In this document: one piece after another, positions 16,525 to 25,301 of the stretch
Layout: each line of letters begins with the position of its first letter
How positions within the stretch are numbered: the first letter of the stretch is position 1
Origin: an uncultured Alphaproteobacteria bacterium
Lineage (GTDB): Bacteria; Pseudomonadota; Alphaproteobacteria; Rhizobiales; Ancalomicrobiaceae
Assembly: GCA_937919435.1 (NCBI GenBank)
Contig: CALFRR010000039.1
Span: 1 to 56,363, forward strand
Reading direction: 5' to 3'
DNA length: 56,363 nucleotides
Program-made: the position numbers and the translations under genes
Notes under the pieces: generated by a model
Database searches by the model: none
Seen by the model: only the letters and a program-made list of their open reading frames with translations
What the model was told of the DNA's origin: nothing

Positions 16525-17478
16525 ATGGCCCATGTCGCTCTGTCGCCGCGACGTCTGTTCGATCGCTTCGTTCCGCAGCGCCATCTGCCCACCGGGCGGC
16601 TTCCGGTGCTGCCCGGGGTCGGACTGCCGATTCCCGTCGGACGGCTGAAGGGGTCGTCGCTCGATGCCAGCCTCGGCCGGATCGGTCCGCTCGAAGTGCG
16701 CCTCGCCCGCACCGTCGGCGAAGTCAAGCGGGCGCAGGAGCTGCGCTACCGGGTGTTCTACGAGGAGATGTCGGCGATCGCCGACGCCCGCACCCTGATC
16801 ACCCGGCGCGACGCCGACCAGTGGGACGCGATCTGCGACCACATCCTGGTGATCGACCACGCCAATCCCGAGACCAAGCCGTTCGGCAAGAGCCGGCCGC
16901 GGATCGTCGGCACCTATCGGGTGCTGCGCCAGTCGGTCGCCGAGGCCCACGACGGCTTCTACACCGCCGGCGAATACGACCTCCAGCCGCTCCTCGACCG
17001 CAAGCCGGGGCTCGAGTTCCTGGAGCTCGGCCGGTCCTGCGTGTTGCCCGCCTACCGGGGAAAACGCACCGTCGAGCTGCTCTGGCAGGGCATCTGGGCC
17101 TATGTTTTGCGCCACCGGATCGACGTGATGATCGGCTGCGCCAGCCTCGAGGGCACCGATCCGCGCCGGCTGGCGCTGCCGCTGTCGTTCCTCCACCACA
17201 ACTGCCTGGCGCCGGCCGAATGGCGGGTCCGGGCGCTGCCCGAGCGCTTCACCGACATGAACCGGCTGTCGGCCGAAGCGATCGATCCGCGCGCCGCGAT
17301 CGCCTCGCTGCCGCCGCTGATCAAGGGCTATCTGAGGCTCGGCGCGACGATCGGCGACGGTGCGGTGGTCGACCACCAGTTCGGCACCACCGACGTCTGC
17401 ATCGTCCTGCCGGTGTCGTCGATCTCCGAGCGCTACATCGCCTTCTACGGCGCCGACGCGGGGCGTCGGGCGAGCTGA
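16525..17478 (+). CDS. olsB: OlsB-like L-ornithine N-alpha-acyltransferase (GNAT fold)
   Basis: OlsB transfers a 3-hydroxyacyl chain from acyl carrier protein to ornithine, the first step of ornithine-lipid synthesis, a phosphorus-free membrane lipid common in alphaproteobacteria. The 317-residue product has the family stretch VRLARTVGEVKRAQELRYRV followed by FYEEMSA, CDHILVIDHAN, RIVGTYRVLRQSVAE and the block LEFLELGRSCVLPAYRGKRT, then MIGCASLEGTDP. The C-terminal IKGYLRLGATIGDGAVVDHQ and FGTTDVCIVLP are also typical of this acyltransferase family. The ATG at 16525 is preceded by GGGGGAGG. An acyltransferase for the second step (olsA/plsC type) lies at 36003. It is convergent with the LysE gene. 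Confidence 0.85.
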   Translation: MAHVALSPRRLFDRFVPQRHLPTGRLPVLPGVGLPIPVGRLKGSSLDASLGRIGPLEVRLARTVGEVKRAQELRYRVFYEEMSAIADARTLITRRDADQWDAICDHILVIDHANPETKPFGKSRPRIVGTYRVLRQSVAEAHDGFYTAGEYDLQPLLDRKPGLEFLELGRSCVLPAYRGKRTVELLWQGIWAYVLRHRIDVMIGCASLEGTDPRRLALPLSFLHHNCLAPAEWRVRALPERFTDMNRLSAEAIDPRAAIASLPPLIKGYLRLGATIGDGAVVDHQFGTTDVCIVLPVSSISERYIAFYGADAGRRAS

Positions 17479-17494
17479 GCCGGCCCGGGATCGA

Positions 17495-18127
17495 TCAGCG
17501 CAGGCGCGCGGTGAGGATCTTCAGGCCGGCGAGCCCGAAGGCGACGGCGAACAGCCCGTCGAAGACCCGCTTGAAGCGCAGATAGGCGTTCGCCGCCCGC
17601 CGCTGGGAGAAGGCGAGCGCATAGCCGTGGAAGATCAGTACGCTCTGCAGCCAGACCGTGGCGACCACCACCGCGAGTTCGCCCGCGCTCGCCTCCGCCG
17701 GCACGCCGAGGGCGTAGAGCGAGCCGATGAACAGGATCGCCTTCGGATTGGTCAGGTGCAGGCCCCAACCGGCGAGGAAAGTGCCGAGCCGCGTCCGTCC
17801 GGCGAGACCGTGGCCGACGCCGACCGCGGTTCCCGGGCGCAGCGCCGTACGGGCCGATCGCCAGGCGAGCCACAGCAGATAGAGACCGCCGAGCCAGCGC
17901 AACACCTCGAAGGCCCAGACGTTGGCCAGCATCACCGCGCCGAGCCCGAGGGCGGCGGCGATCGACCAGGTGAGCGAACCGGCGGAAATCCCCGCGGCGA
18001 GGAGCAGACCCCGTGCCCGCCCGCTCTCCATCGACGTGCCGACGATCGCCAGGATCGACGGCCCGGGACTGGCGACGGCGATCAGTGCCGCGCCCAGGAC
18101 GATCGGCAGGTCGACGTGTTCGAGCAT
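17495..18127 (-). CDS. LysE/RhtB family amino-acid exporter
   Basis: The 210-residue product is a six-helix inner-membrane protein of the LysE superfamily, with the hallmark ASPGPSILAIVGTSMESGR in the first third, GGLYLLWLAWRSAR, and TFLAGWGLHLTNPKAILFIG in the middle. Members export lysine, threonine, homoserine and related amino acids; the substrate here cannot be told. The gene lies tail to tail with olsB (16 bp apart) and downstream of mutS on the same strand with a 107-bp gap. Confidence 0.92.
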   Translation of the reverse strand: MLEHVDLPIVLGAALIAVASPGPSILAIVGTSMESGRARGLLLAAGISAGSLTWSIAAALGLGAVMLANVWAFEVLRWLGGLYLLWLAWRSARTALRPGTAVGVGHGLAGRTRLGTFLAGWGLHLTNPKAILFIGSLYALGVPAEASAGELAVVVATVWLQSVLIFHGYALAFSQRRAANAYLRFKRVFDGLFAVAFGLAGLKILTARLR

Positions 18128-18234
18128 TCGGAGTGCCCCTTCCGCGTGAGAGACGGGGCGTCACACAGGATCGCTCGTCCGGTGTCCGCACCCGAGCCCC
18201 GAGAAGACCACGGCCGGCGACGCCGGTCGAGCCC

Positions 18235-20967
18235 TCAGCTCTCCCGTGCGATCTCGGCGGCCTTCGCCTTCAGCCGGTAGAGCGCCTCCAGTGCCTCGCG
18301 CGGGCTCATGTCGTCCGGTGCCAACGCCGCGATCTCCTCGGCCAGCGCCGTCAGCCGCGGATCCGTCGGCGGTTCGGCCGGGGCCGCCGGCTTCGGCGAC
18401 GAGAACAGCGGCAGATCGTCGATCGCGGTCTCCGCCGGGCGGCGGCGGTCCTGCTCCTCGAGCCGTTTCAGAACCTGTTTCGCCCGGTCGAGCACCTTCG
18501 GCGGCAGACCGGCGAGCCGGGCCACCTGGATGCCGTAGGAGCGGTCGGCGGCGCCGGCGACGATCTCGTGCAAGAAGACGACGTCGCCCTTCCATTCCCT
18601 GACCGCGGAAGTGACGTTGCCGACCCGCGGCAGCCGGTCGGCGAGCCGGGTCAGCTCGTGGTAGTGGGTGGCGAACAGGGTCCGGCAGCGGTTGACCGCG
18701 ACGATGTGCTCGATCGTCGCCCAGGCGATCGACAGGCCGTCGAAGGTGGCGGTGCCGCGGCCGATCTCGTCGAGGATGACCAGCGCGTCCGGGCCGGCCT
18801 GATTGAGGATCGCCGCCGTCTCGACCATCTCGACCATGAAGGTCGAGCGCCCGCGGGCGAGGTCGTCGGCGGCGCCCACCCGGCTGAACAGCCGGTCGAC
18901 CACCCCGATCCGGGCGGACTTCGCCGGCACGAACGAGCCGATCTGGGCGAGCAGCACGATCAGGGCGTTCTGCCGGAGATAGGTCGACTTGCCGCCCATG
19001 TTCGGACCGGTGACCACCACCAGCCGACCGTCGGTCTCGCCGGCGCCCGGCGACAGATCGCAGTCGTTGGCGACGAAGGCCTCGCCCGAGCCTTCCTTCA
19101 ACGCCTGCTCGACCACCGGATGACGGCCGCCGACGATCCGGAAGGCGCGGCTCCTCTCCATCTGCGGCCGGACCCAGCCCTCGCGGTCGGCGAGTTCGGC
19201 GAGCCCGGCGGTGACGTCGAGGACCGCCAGCGCCTCCGCGGCGGCGCGCAGCGGCGCCTCCGCCGCCAGGATCCGCTCGCAGAGATCCTGGAAGATCGCG
19301 GTCTCGATGCCGAGCGCCCGCTCACCGGCCGAAGCGATCTTCGCCTCGAGGCCCGACAGTTCCGCCGTGCCGAACCGCACCGCCCCGGCCAACGTCTGGC
19401 GGTGGAAGAAGCGGGCGGCGAGCTCCGGCGCGGCGAGCTTCTCGGCGTGTGCCGGGGTGGTGTCGACGAAGAAGCCGAGCACGTTGTTGTGCCGGATCTT
19501 CAGCGAACGGATCCCGGTCTCCTCCTGATAGTCGGCCTCCAGCCGGGCGATCAGCCGGCGGCTGTCGGCGGAGAGTTCGCGCGCCTCGTCGAGCGGCGGC
19601 GACCAACCGGGACGGACGAAGCCGCCGTCGCGCGCCTGCGGCGGTGGTTCGTCGACCAGCGCCAGGGCGAGCAGTTCGGCGAGGTCGGTCGGCGCTTCGA
19701 GCAGCGCGTCGCGGGCCCGGACCGATTCGGCCGGCAGCATCGGCTCGCCGGCGAGCAGTCCGCCGATCGCGCCGGCCGCGGCGAGACCGGCGCGGATCGC
19801 CGCGAGATCGCGCGGTCCCGCCCGGCCGAGACCGATCCGGCCGAGCGGCCGCATCGTGTCCGGTGCCGCGCCGAGCGCGTCGCGCAGCCGTCGGCGCAGG
19901 GTGGCGTCGTCGAGCAGGAAGGCCACCGCATCGGCCCGTTCGCCGATCACCGCGAGGTCGGTCGACGGCCCGCCGAGCCGTTCGGCGAGCAGCCGCTGGC
20001 CGGCGGCGCTGACCGTCCGGTCGATCGCCGCCAGGAGCGAGCCCTTCCGTTCGCCGGACAGAGTGCGGACGATCTCGAGATTGGCCCGACTGCCCGGATC
20101 GATCGACAGGCAGCCGCCGTCGCCCGCCGCGCCCGACCGCCGCGGCGGCTCGAGCCGTGCCTTCGCCCCGCGCTGGGTCTTCTCGACATAGGCGACGATC
20201 GCCGAGGCCGCGGCGAGCTCGGCCCGGCTCCACCGGCCGAAGGCGTCGACGGTGGCGACCCCGTAGTAGCCGGCGATCCGGTCGGCTGCGGTCGCCCCGT
20301 CGAACAGCGCGGCGGAGACCGGAGTCGGCGCCGCCCGGCTCGCCCGCCAGACGTCGCGCAGGTCCTCGTCCTCCAGCAGCTTCTCGGCGACCACGATCTC
20401 GCGCGGTTCGATCCGGGCGATCTCGGCGGGAAGCCCGGCCCGATCGCACTCGCCGAGGCGGAAGCTGCCCGACGAGATGTCGATCCAGGCGAGGCCGAAT
20501 CGGCTCTCGCCCTCGCCCTTCACCCGGGCGACCGCCAGCAGATGGTTGGCGGCGCCGGCGTCGAGCAGGTTGTCCTCGGTGATCGTGCCCGGGGTGACCA
20601 GCCGCACCACGTCGCGCCGCACCACCGATTTGCCGCCGCGCTTGCGCGCCTCCGCCGGATCCTCGAGCTGTTCGCACACCGCCACTCGGAATCCGAGGGC
20701 GATCAACCGTTGCAGGTATTCGTCCGATCGGCTGACCGGAACGCCGCACATCGGAATGTCTTCGCCGAGATGCTTGCCCCGTTTGGTCAGAACGATTCCC
20801 AGAGCCCGCGACGCCTCCTCGGCATCACGGAAGAACAGCTCGTAGAAATCGCCCATCCGATAGAACAGGAGGCAATCCGGATTGGCGGACTTGATTTCGA
20901 GATACTGTTCCATGACCGGGGTCGGCCGCTGGTCCACGGATGTGTCGCGGTCACGGGTGTCGTTCAT
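18235..20967 (-). CDS. mutS: DNA mismatch repair protein MutS
   Basis: MutS recognises base mismatches and small loops and starts methyl-independent or strand-directed repair with MutL. The 910-residue product has the mismatch-binding N-terminal domain (TPVMEQYLEIKSANPDCLLF, then FYELFFRDAEEASRALGIVL with the Phe-x-Glu-type wedge motif FYELF), the core and clamp domains, and the ATPase domain with Walker A GPNMGGKSTYLRQ near residue 655, FSRVGAADDLARGRSTFMVE, Walker B LVILDEIGRGTATFDG and LFATHYHELT. The C-terminal tail contains the tetramerisation-type stretch. Divergent pairing with a malic-enzyme gene is the usual rhizobial layout. Confidence 0.98.
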   Translation of the reverse strand: MNDTRDRDTSVDQRPTPVMEQYLEIKSANPDCLLFYRMGDFYELFFRDAEEASRALGIVLTKRGKHLGEDIPMCGVPVSRSDEYLQRLIALGFRVAVCEQLEDPAEARKRGGKSVVRRDVVRLVTPGTITEDNLLDAGAANHLLAVARVKGEGESRFGLAWIDISSGSFRLGECDRAGLPAEIARIEPREIVVAEKLLEDEDLRDVWRASRAAPTPVSAALFDGATAADRIAGYYGVATVDAFGRWSRAELAAASAIVAYVEKTQRGAKARLEPPRRSGAAGDGGCLSIDPGSRANLEIVRTLSGERKGSLLAAIDRTVSAAGQRLLAERLGGPSTDLAVIGERADAVAFLLDDATLRRRLRDALGAAPDTMRPLGRIGLGRAGPRDLAAIRAGLAAAGAIGGLLAGEPMLPAESVRARDALLEAPTDLAELLALALVDEPPPQARDGGFVRPGWSPPLDEARELSADSRRLIARLEADYQEETGIRSLKIRHNNVLGFFVDTTPAHAEKLAAPELAARFFHRQTLAGAVRFGTAELSGLEAKIASAGERALGIETAIFQDLCERILAAEAPLRAAAEALAVLDVTAGLAELADREGWVRPQMERSRAFRIVGGRHPVVEQALKEGSGEAFVANDCDLSPGAGETDGRLVVVTGPNMGGKSTYLRQNALIVLLAQIGSFVPAKSARIGVVDRLFSRVGAADDLARGRSTFMVEMVETAAILNQAGPDALVILDEIGRGTATFDGLSIAWATIEHIVAVNRCRTLFATHYHELTRLADRLPRVGNVTSAVREWKGDVVFLHEIVAGAADRSYGIQVARLAGLPPKVLDRAKQVLKRLEEQDRRRPAETAIDDLPLFSSPKPAAPAEPPTDPRLTALAEEIAALAPDDMSPREALEALYRLKAKAAEIARES

Positions 20968-21290
20968 GGGAAAGGATCCGAGATGTCTGCGGGCGCGGGA
21001 GAATAGCAGATGCCGCGCGCATCGCGACCTCCCCCTGTGGATTCTCGTCGCACCTACGACCTTCGAATAATATGCAAATCGATTTTCTCGTCGATCAGAT
21101 CGATTTGAAGTGTTTCCCGAGTCGAAACGGGGATCTGCTCGTATTGAGCAGTAGTCGACCCCCGACTATGGTCGCGCTCCCTTCGCCCGGATCGGCCGTG
21201 CGACAGGCGGTCGACCGGTGTCTCGGGCGGCCCGTCCGACCGTCCGACGGCCGATGTTGCGAGGGTGGAGACGAACGCCCGGAGGAAGAG
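20968..21290. promoter_or_regulatory. mutS / malic enzyme divergent promoter region
   Basis: This 323-bp gap between divergent genes contains an AT-richer core (about 21060-21115), which is where promoters for both genes should lie, and the inverted repeat listed separately. The last bases before the malic-enzyme start form a clear ribosome-binding site (GGAGGAAGAG at 21281-21290). Confidence 0.6.
21075..21107. repeat. Perfect 9-bp inverted repeat in divergent promoter region
   Basis: CAAATCGAT (21075-21083) and ATCGATTTG (21099-21107) are exact inverted complements separated by 15 bp, in the AT-rich core between mutS and the malic enzyme. The dyad (centres about two helical turns apart) could be an operator; a hairpin is less likely at this position. 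No known regulator consensus is assigned. Confidence 0.6.
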
Positions 21291-23573
21291 ATGACGGACA
21301 ACGAAAAACCCAAGAGCCGGATCGCGATCACCGACCAGGAGGCCCTGCAGTTCCATTCGCGGGGGCGGCCCGGCAAGTTCGAGGTCATGCCGACCAAACC
21401 GATGGCGACCCAGCGTGATCTGGCGCTCGCCTATTCGCCGGGCGTCGCCGTGCCGGTGCGCGCCATCGCCGACGCCCCGGACACCGCCTACGACTACACC
21501 ACCAAGGGCAATCTGGTGGCGGTGATCACCAACGGCACCGCCATTCTCGGGCTGGGCAACCTCGGTGCGCTCGCCTCCAAGCCGGTGATGGAAGGCAAGT
21601 CGGTCCTGTTCAAGCGGTTCGCCGACGTCGATTCGATCGACCTCGAGGTCGACACCACCGACGTCGACGCCTTCGTCGCCGCGGTGCGTTATCTCGGTCC
21701 GACCTTCGGCGGCATCAATCTGGAAGACATCAAGGCGCCCGACTGCTTCGTGATCGAGAGCCGTCTGCGCGAGCTGATGGACATTCCGGTCTTCCACGAC
21801 GACCAGCACGGCACCGCGATCATCTCGGCCGCCGGCATCATCAACGCACTGCATCTGACCGGCCGCGACATCTCGGAAGCGACCCTCGTGTGCAACGGCG
21901 CCGGCGCCGCCGGCATCGCCTGCATCGAACTGATCAAGGCGATGGGCTTCCGCCACGAGAACGTCATCCTCTGCGACACCAAGGGCGTGGTCTACAAGGG
22001 CCGCACCGAGGGCATGAACCAGTGGAAGTCGGCCCATGCGGTGGAGACCGACAAGCGCAGCCTCGCCGAGGCCGTCGCCGGCGCCGACATCTTCTTCGGC
22101 CTCTCCGCCAAGGGTGCGCTGACCCCGGAGATGGTCGCCTCGATGGCGAAGAATCCGATCATCTTCGCGATGGCCAATCCCGATCCGGAGATCACTCCGG
22201 AAGAGGTCGCGGCGGTGCGCGACGACGCGATCGTGGCCACCGGCCGGTCGGACTATCCGAACCAGGTCAACAACGTCCTCGGCTTCCCCTACATCTTCCG
22301 CGGTGCGCTCGACGTCCGCGCCACGACCATCAACGAGGACATGAAGATCGCCGCCGCCAGGGCGCTCGCCCAGCTCGCCCGCGAGGACGTGCCGGACGAA
22401 GTCGCCGCCGCCTATCGCGGGGTGCGGCCGAAGTTCGGACCGCAGTACATCATTCCGGTGCCCTTCGACCCGCGGCTGATCTCCGAGATCCCGGTGGCGG
22501 TCGCCAGGGCGGCGATGGACTCCGGCGTCGCCCGGATGCCGATCGTCGACATGGACGCCTACCGCCAGAGCCTGTCGGCGCGCCGCGATCCGGTGACCGG
22601 CGTGCTCCAGCGGATCTTCGGCAAGGTCCGCGCCAACCAGAAGCGGGTGGTCTTCGCCGAGGGCGAGGAAGAGCCGGTGATCCGCGCCGCCGCCTCGTTC
22701 TCCGCCCAGGGTCTCGGCCTGCCGATCCTGATCGGCCGCAAGGACCGGATCGAGAAGGTCGCCGAGCGGGCCGGCATCGATCTCGGCGAGAACGGCGGCA
22801 TCGAGGTGATCAACATCGCCGATTCGCCGCGCCTCAAGGCCTACACCGACCACCTCTACGCCCGGCAGTGGCGCGACGGCGCGCTCTATCGCGACTGCGT
22901 CCGTCAGACTCTCGACCGCAACTACTTCGCCGCGTCGATGGTGGCGCTCGGCGACGCCGATGCGATGGTGTCGGGCTCGACCCGTCACTTCCACTCGGTC
23001 TACGGCGACGTCGCCAAGGTGATCGATCCGCGCAAGGACCATCGGGTGATCGGTCTGTCGCTGGTCCTCGCCCGCGGCCGCACCGTGCTGATCGCCGACA
23101 CCGCGATCCACGAGTCGCCCTCCGGCGAGCAGCTCGCCTACATCGCGGAGGAAGCGGCGCGGGCCGCCCGTCGTCTCGGCTACGAACCGCGGGTGGCGCT
23201 CCTCGCCTTCTCGAACTTCGGCCAGCCCCCGGGAGAGCGCACCACCCGCGTCAAGGAGGCGGTCTCCATCCTGGAGCGGCGCAAGGTCGACTTCGAGTTC
23301 GACGGCGAGATGTCGGCCGACGTCGCCCTCGATCCGGCGCGCATGGCGGCCTATCCGCTGTGCCGTCTGAAGGGACCGGCGAACGTGTTGGTGATGCCCG
23401 GCTTCCATGCCGCGCAGATCTCCTCGTCGATGGTCGAGGTGCTCGGCGGCGCGATGGTTCTGGGACCGCTGGTGGTCGGCTTCGAGAAGTCGGTGCAGAT
23501 CTGCCAGCTCGGTGCCGGCGATCGCGAACTCGTCTACATGGCGGCGCTCGCCGCCTATGACGTGAACGGGTGA
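21291..23573 (+). CDS. maeB: NADP-type malic enzyme fused to a phosphotransacetylase-like domain
   Basis: The enzyme decarboxylates malate to pyruvate with reduction of NAD(P), linking the TCA cycle to gluconeogenic or NADPH supply. The 760-residue product has the catalytic part (residues about 1-430): RDLALAYSPGVAVPVRAIAD, NLVAVITNGTAILGLGNLGA, PVMEGKSVLFKRFADVDSID, the metal site FGGINLEDIKAPDCF and VFHDDQHGTA, and the nucleotide site VCNGAGAAGIACIELI. From about 435 a PTA/PTB-like domain follows (RVVFAEGEEEPVIRAA, VALGDADAMVSGSTR, VMPGFHAAQISSSMVEVLGG), known in the MaeB/DME/TME family and thought to be regulatory rather than catalytic. Start ATG 21291 has an excellent ribosome-binding site. 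NAD versus NADP preference cannot be read from sequence. Confidence 0.95.
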   Translation: MTDNEKPKSRIAITDQEALQFHSRGRPGKFEVMPTKPMATQRDLALAYSPGVAVPVRAIADAPDTAYDYTTKGNLVAVITNGTAILGLGNLGALASKPVMEGKSVLFKRFADVDSIDLEVDTTDVDAFVAAVRYLGPTFGGINLEDIKAPDCFVIESRLRELMDIPVFHDDQHGTAIISAAGIINALHLTGRDISEATLVCNGAGAAGIACIELIKAMGFRHENVILCDTKGVVYKGRTEGMNQWKSAHAVETDKRSLAEAVAGADIFFGLSAKGALTPEMVASMAKNPIIFAMANPDPEITPEEVAAVRDDAIVATGRSDYPNQVNNVLGFPYIFRGALDVRATTINEDMKIAAARALAQLAREDVPDEVAAAYRGVRPKFGPQYIIPVPFDPRLISEIPVAVARAAMDSGVARMPIVDMDAYRQSLSARRDPVTGVLQRIFGKVRANQKRVVFAEGEEEPVIRAAASFSAQGLGLPILIGRKDRIEKVAERAGIDLGENGGIEVINIADSPRLKAYTDHLYARQWRDGALYRDCVRQTLDRNYFAASMVALGDADAMVSGSTRHFHSVYGDVAKVIDPRKDHRVIGLSLVLARGRTVLIADTAIHESPSGEQLAYIAEEAARAARRLGYEPRVALLAFSNFGQPPGERTTRVKEAVSILERRKVDFEFDGEMSADVALDPARMAAYPLCRLKGPANVLVMPGFHAAQISSSMVEVLGGAMVLGPLVVGFEKSVQICQLGAGDRELVYMAALAAYDVNG

Positions 23574-23604
23574 GGAGCGGTCCGGCCGCGTGCGGCCGGA
23601 CGAA

Positions 23605-23622
23605 GACGTCCGGTGGACGTCT
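23605..23622. repeat. 18-bp near-palindromic repeat, copy 1
   Basis: GACGTCCGGTGGACGTCT occurs here and again, exactly, at 23694-23711. Each copy is itself a hairpin (GACGTCC-GGT-GGACGTC). Confidence 0.8.
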
Positions 23623-23693
23623 TCGAGCGACGAATGCCCGGCGCGTCCGCGCCGGGCCGGGAGACCTCTCCACACACCCGGCCTCGCACCGGG

Positions 23694-23711
23694 GACGTCC
23701 GGTGGACGTCT
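23694..23711. repeat. 18-bp near-palindromic repeat, copy 2
   Basis: Exact second copy of the unit at 23605-23622, 89 bp downstream in the same orientation. The flanks differ (GGG before, CGGG after), so the copy is limited to the hairpin unit. Confidence 0.8.
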
Positions 23712-23738
23712 CGGGTCTCGGCCCCGCGGCGGCGCTTC

Positions 23739-24440
23739 TCAGGCGTCGCCGGCGGCGGTCGCCACCAGCGAATGGCGGTGGGTGGCGTGGCCGATGTTGC
23801 GGTCGAGGCGGGTCGGTACGAAGCCGGCCCGCCGGACCCGCTCGGCGATCTCCTGCGGCGTGTAGCTCGCCAGGCCGAGCCGGTGACGTTCCCGCCGGTA
23901 GGGCGAGCCGGCGGTGCGGGCGAGCCCCGCGATCGCCTGCAGGAAGAAGCCGCGGGAGAGGCCGAACCGCAGCAGCGCGGTGGTGTCCTCGAGGATCCCG
24001 GTCGCGGGATCGATCACGTCGCCGACGATCAGCCGCCCGCCGGGTCGCAACAGCCGACGCAGCCGGACCAGGAGGTCGTGGAGGCGGTCTTCCGGCACGT
24101 ACTGGATCACCGAGATCAACAGCACCATGTCGCAACCGCCGGCGCGGTCGTCGAGATCGGCGATCACGTCGATTCCGGGACGGCCGGCGTGGATCTGCGC
24201 GAGTGCGTCGCGGCGCCCGGCGGCCGCGTCGTAGAGCAGCACCCGCGCGCCCCGTTCGACCAGGGCCGGGGCCATCAGCGCATCGCCGCAGCCGTAGTCG
24301 AGCAGCGTGAACGGTCCGTCCGGCAGCATCGGCGCGAGATGCCGGAACAGCTCTTCGTAGTGCGCCTCGAGATGGCGGCGACAGACGTAGAGCGAGACCT
24401 CGCCGTTCCAGTAGTCGAGCCAACCGCCGTTCGCCACCAC
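23739..24440 (-). CDS. Class I SAM-dependent methyltransferase, substrate unknown
   Basis: The 233-residue product begins GGWLDYWNGEVSLYVCRRHL and has the Rossmann-type SAM site FTLLDYGCGDALMAPALVER, the acidic position after VLLYDA, the block CDMVLLISVIQYVPEDRLHD and LLRPGGRLIVGDVIDP, all typical of class I methyltransferases. The substrate is not evident; YWNGEVSLY-type N-termini occur in small-molecule and lipid methyltransferases. The start is a GTG at 24438-24440 with GAGGGGAG seven bases upstream; an upstream frame is Arg-rich and not protein-like. It is convergent with the malic enzyme and separated from it by the hairpin cluster. Confidence 0.82.
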   Translation of the reverse strand: MVANGGWLDYWNGEVSLYVCRRHLEAHYEELFRHLAPMLPDGPFTLLDYGCGDALMAPALVERGARVLLYDAAAGRRDALAQIHAGRPGIDVIADLDDRAGGCDMVLLISVIQYVPEDRLHDLLVRLRRLLRPGGRLIVGDVIDPATGILEDTTALLRFGLSRGFFLQAIAGLARTAGSPYRRERHRLGLASYTPQEIAERVRRAGFVPTRLDRNIGHATHRHSLVATAAGDA

Positions 24441-24884
24441 GCCGCATCTCCCCTCGCGCCGATGCACCGCCGACCCGCTCGACCGTTCCGGGCCTCGCTG
24501 GATCGGACAGTAGACGGTCCGGAGAATGGCGGAAGTGCGCACCGGCGAACGGCGGCGGGCCGAGCGACACCCGGTGCGGCGAACCGGATCGGATGTCCGT
24601 TCCGGCTGCCGATGGCGGATCGGCCGGTTCCGACGACCGCGGTATCGCGAGCGGGTCGGATTCCGGTCGCGATCCGCCGACTCGACACCGGGCGAGAGGC
24701 GGGGCACGTCGATGGTCCGCGGTCCGCCGGATCCGAGTGGAAACGCCGACCGTCGGCCGGAAGGGTGGGGTCTGCCGCGCGACCCGCGCAACCCGACCGA
24801 ACGTCACGGGGGCCGCGTTGAAATGTCACTCCGTCCGCGCGTGGCGGCGGCGTGGCCGGTCCGACGACGGCGGGTGCGTCCCGG
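24441..24884. other. 444-bp region without a supported gene
   Basis: Between the methyltransferase start and the end of the small membrane-protein gene I see no protein-like frame on either strand and no RNA gene. The frames present are Arg/Pro-rich shadows. It may hold the promoter of the methyltransferase. Confidence 0.5.
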
Positions 24885-25058
24885 TCAGTTCTTCTTCTGC
24901 GGCACCAGGCCGTCGGCGGTGAGCACGACGATCGCGACGAAGGCGATGGTGACGCCGGTCAGCGCGCCGACGATCAGGCCGGGATAGCCGAACAGAACGG
25001 TCGCTCCGACCAGGACGACGACGAAGGCGAGCTGCATCAGGATGACGAGGACGGCCAT
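24885..25058 (-). CDS. Small two-helix membrane protein (57 residues), function unknown
   Basis: The product MAVLVILMQLAFVVVLVG... has two hydrophobic stretches (residues about 2-22 and 29-50) separated by a short GYPG turn, and a polar tail ending PQKKN. Pattern and length suggest a small inner-membrane hairpin protein. The ATG at 25056-25058 has GGAG placed 6-9 bases upstream; a start six codons earlier (MPSEIS) is possible but lacks such a site. It lies alone, divergent from glnD. No family is recognised. Confidence 0.6.
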   Translation of the reverse strand: MAVLVILMQLAFVVVLVGATVLFGYPGLIVGALTGVTIAFVAIVVLTADGLVPQKKN

Positions 25059-25177
25059 GGAGATCTCCGAAGGCATCCGGCGGTCGTCCGATCGCCCCGC
25101 CGCATACGGGTGCGCTCCGCCACCGGTCGGTCGCCGCCGTCGACGAAGACGACGGAGGAAATGCGACCGCCGCGTCA

Positions 25178-25196
25178 TACGATCTAGGTAGTCGTA
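25178..25196. repeat. Short inverted repeat upstream of glnD
   Basis: TACGA (25178-25182) and TCGTA (25192-25196) are inverted complements 9 bp apart in an AT-richer patch about 105 bp upstream of the glnD start. It could be a weak operator half-site pair in the glnD/small-membrane-protein divergent region, but five-base arms occur by chance. Confidence 0.3.
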
Positions 25197-25301
25197 CGTA
25201 AATAGGCCGTTCTGCCCTCTCTTGCGCCATGATGGCGGGACGCGCACGCGGGCATTGTCACCGCGGCCCCGATCTGCCATGGAAAGTCAGGGGATCGGGC
25301 C

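Larger units (their letters stand above)
23581..23711. terminator. Cluster of strong hairpins between convergent genes (probable two-way terminator)
   Basis: Four perfect stems follow one another: TCCGGCCGC/GCGGCCGGA (23581-23600, 2-nt loop), CGAAGACGTCC/GGACGTCTTCG (23601-23625, 3-nt loop), GCCCGGCGCG/CGCGCCGGGC (23636-23657, 2-nt loop) and GACGTCC/GGACGTC (23694-23710, 3-nt loop). They sit between the stops of the malic enzyme and the oppositely oriented methyltransferase, where a two-way terminator is expected. T-tracts are absent, so the mechanism is uncertain. Confidence 0.65.
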
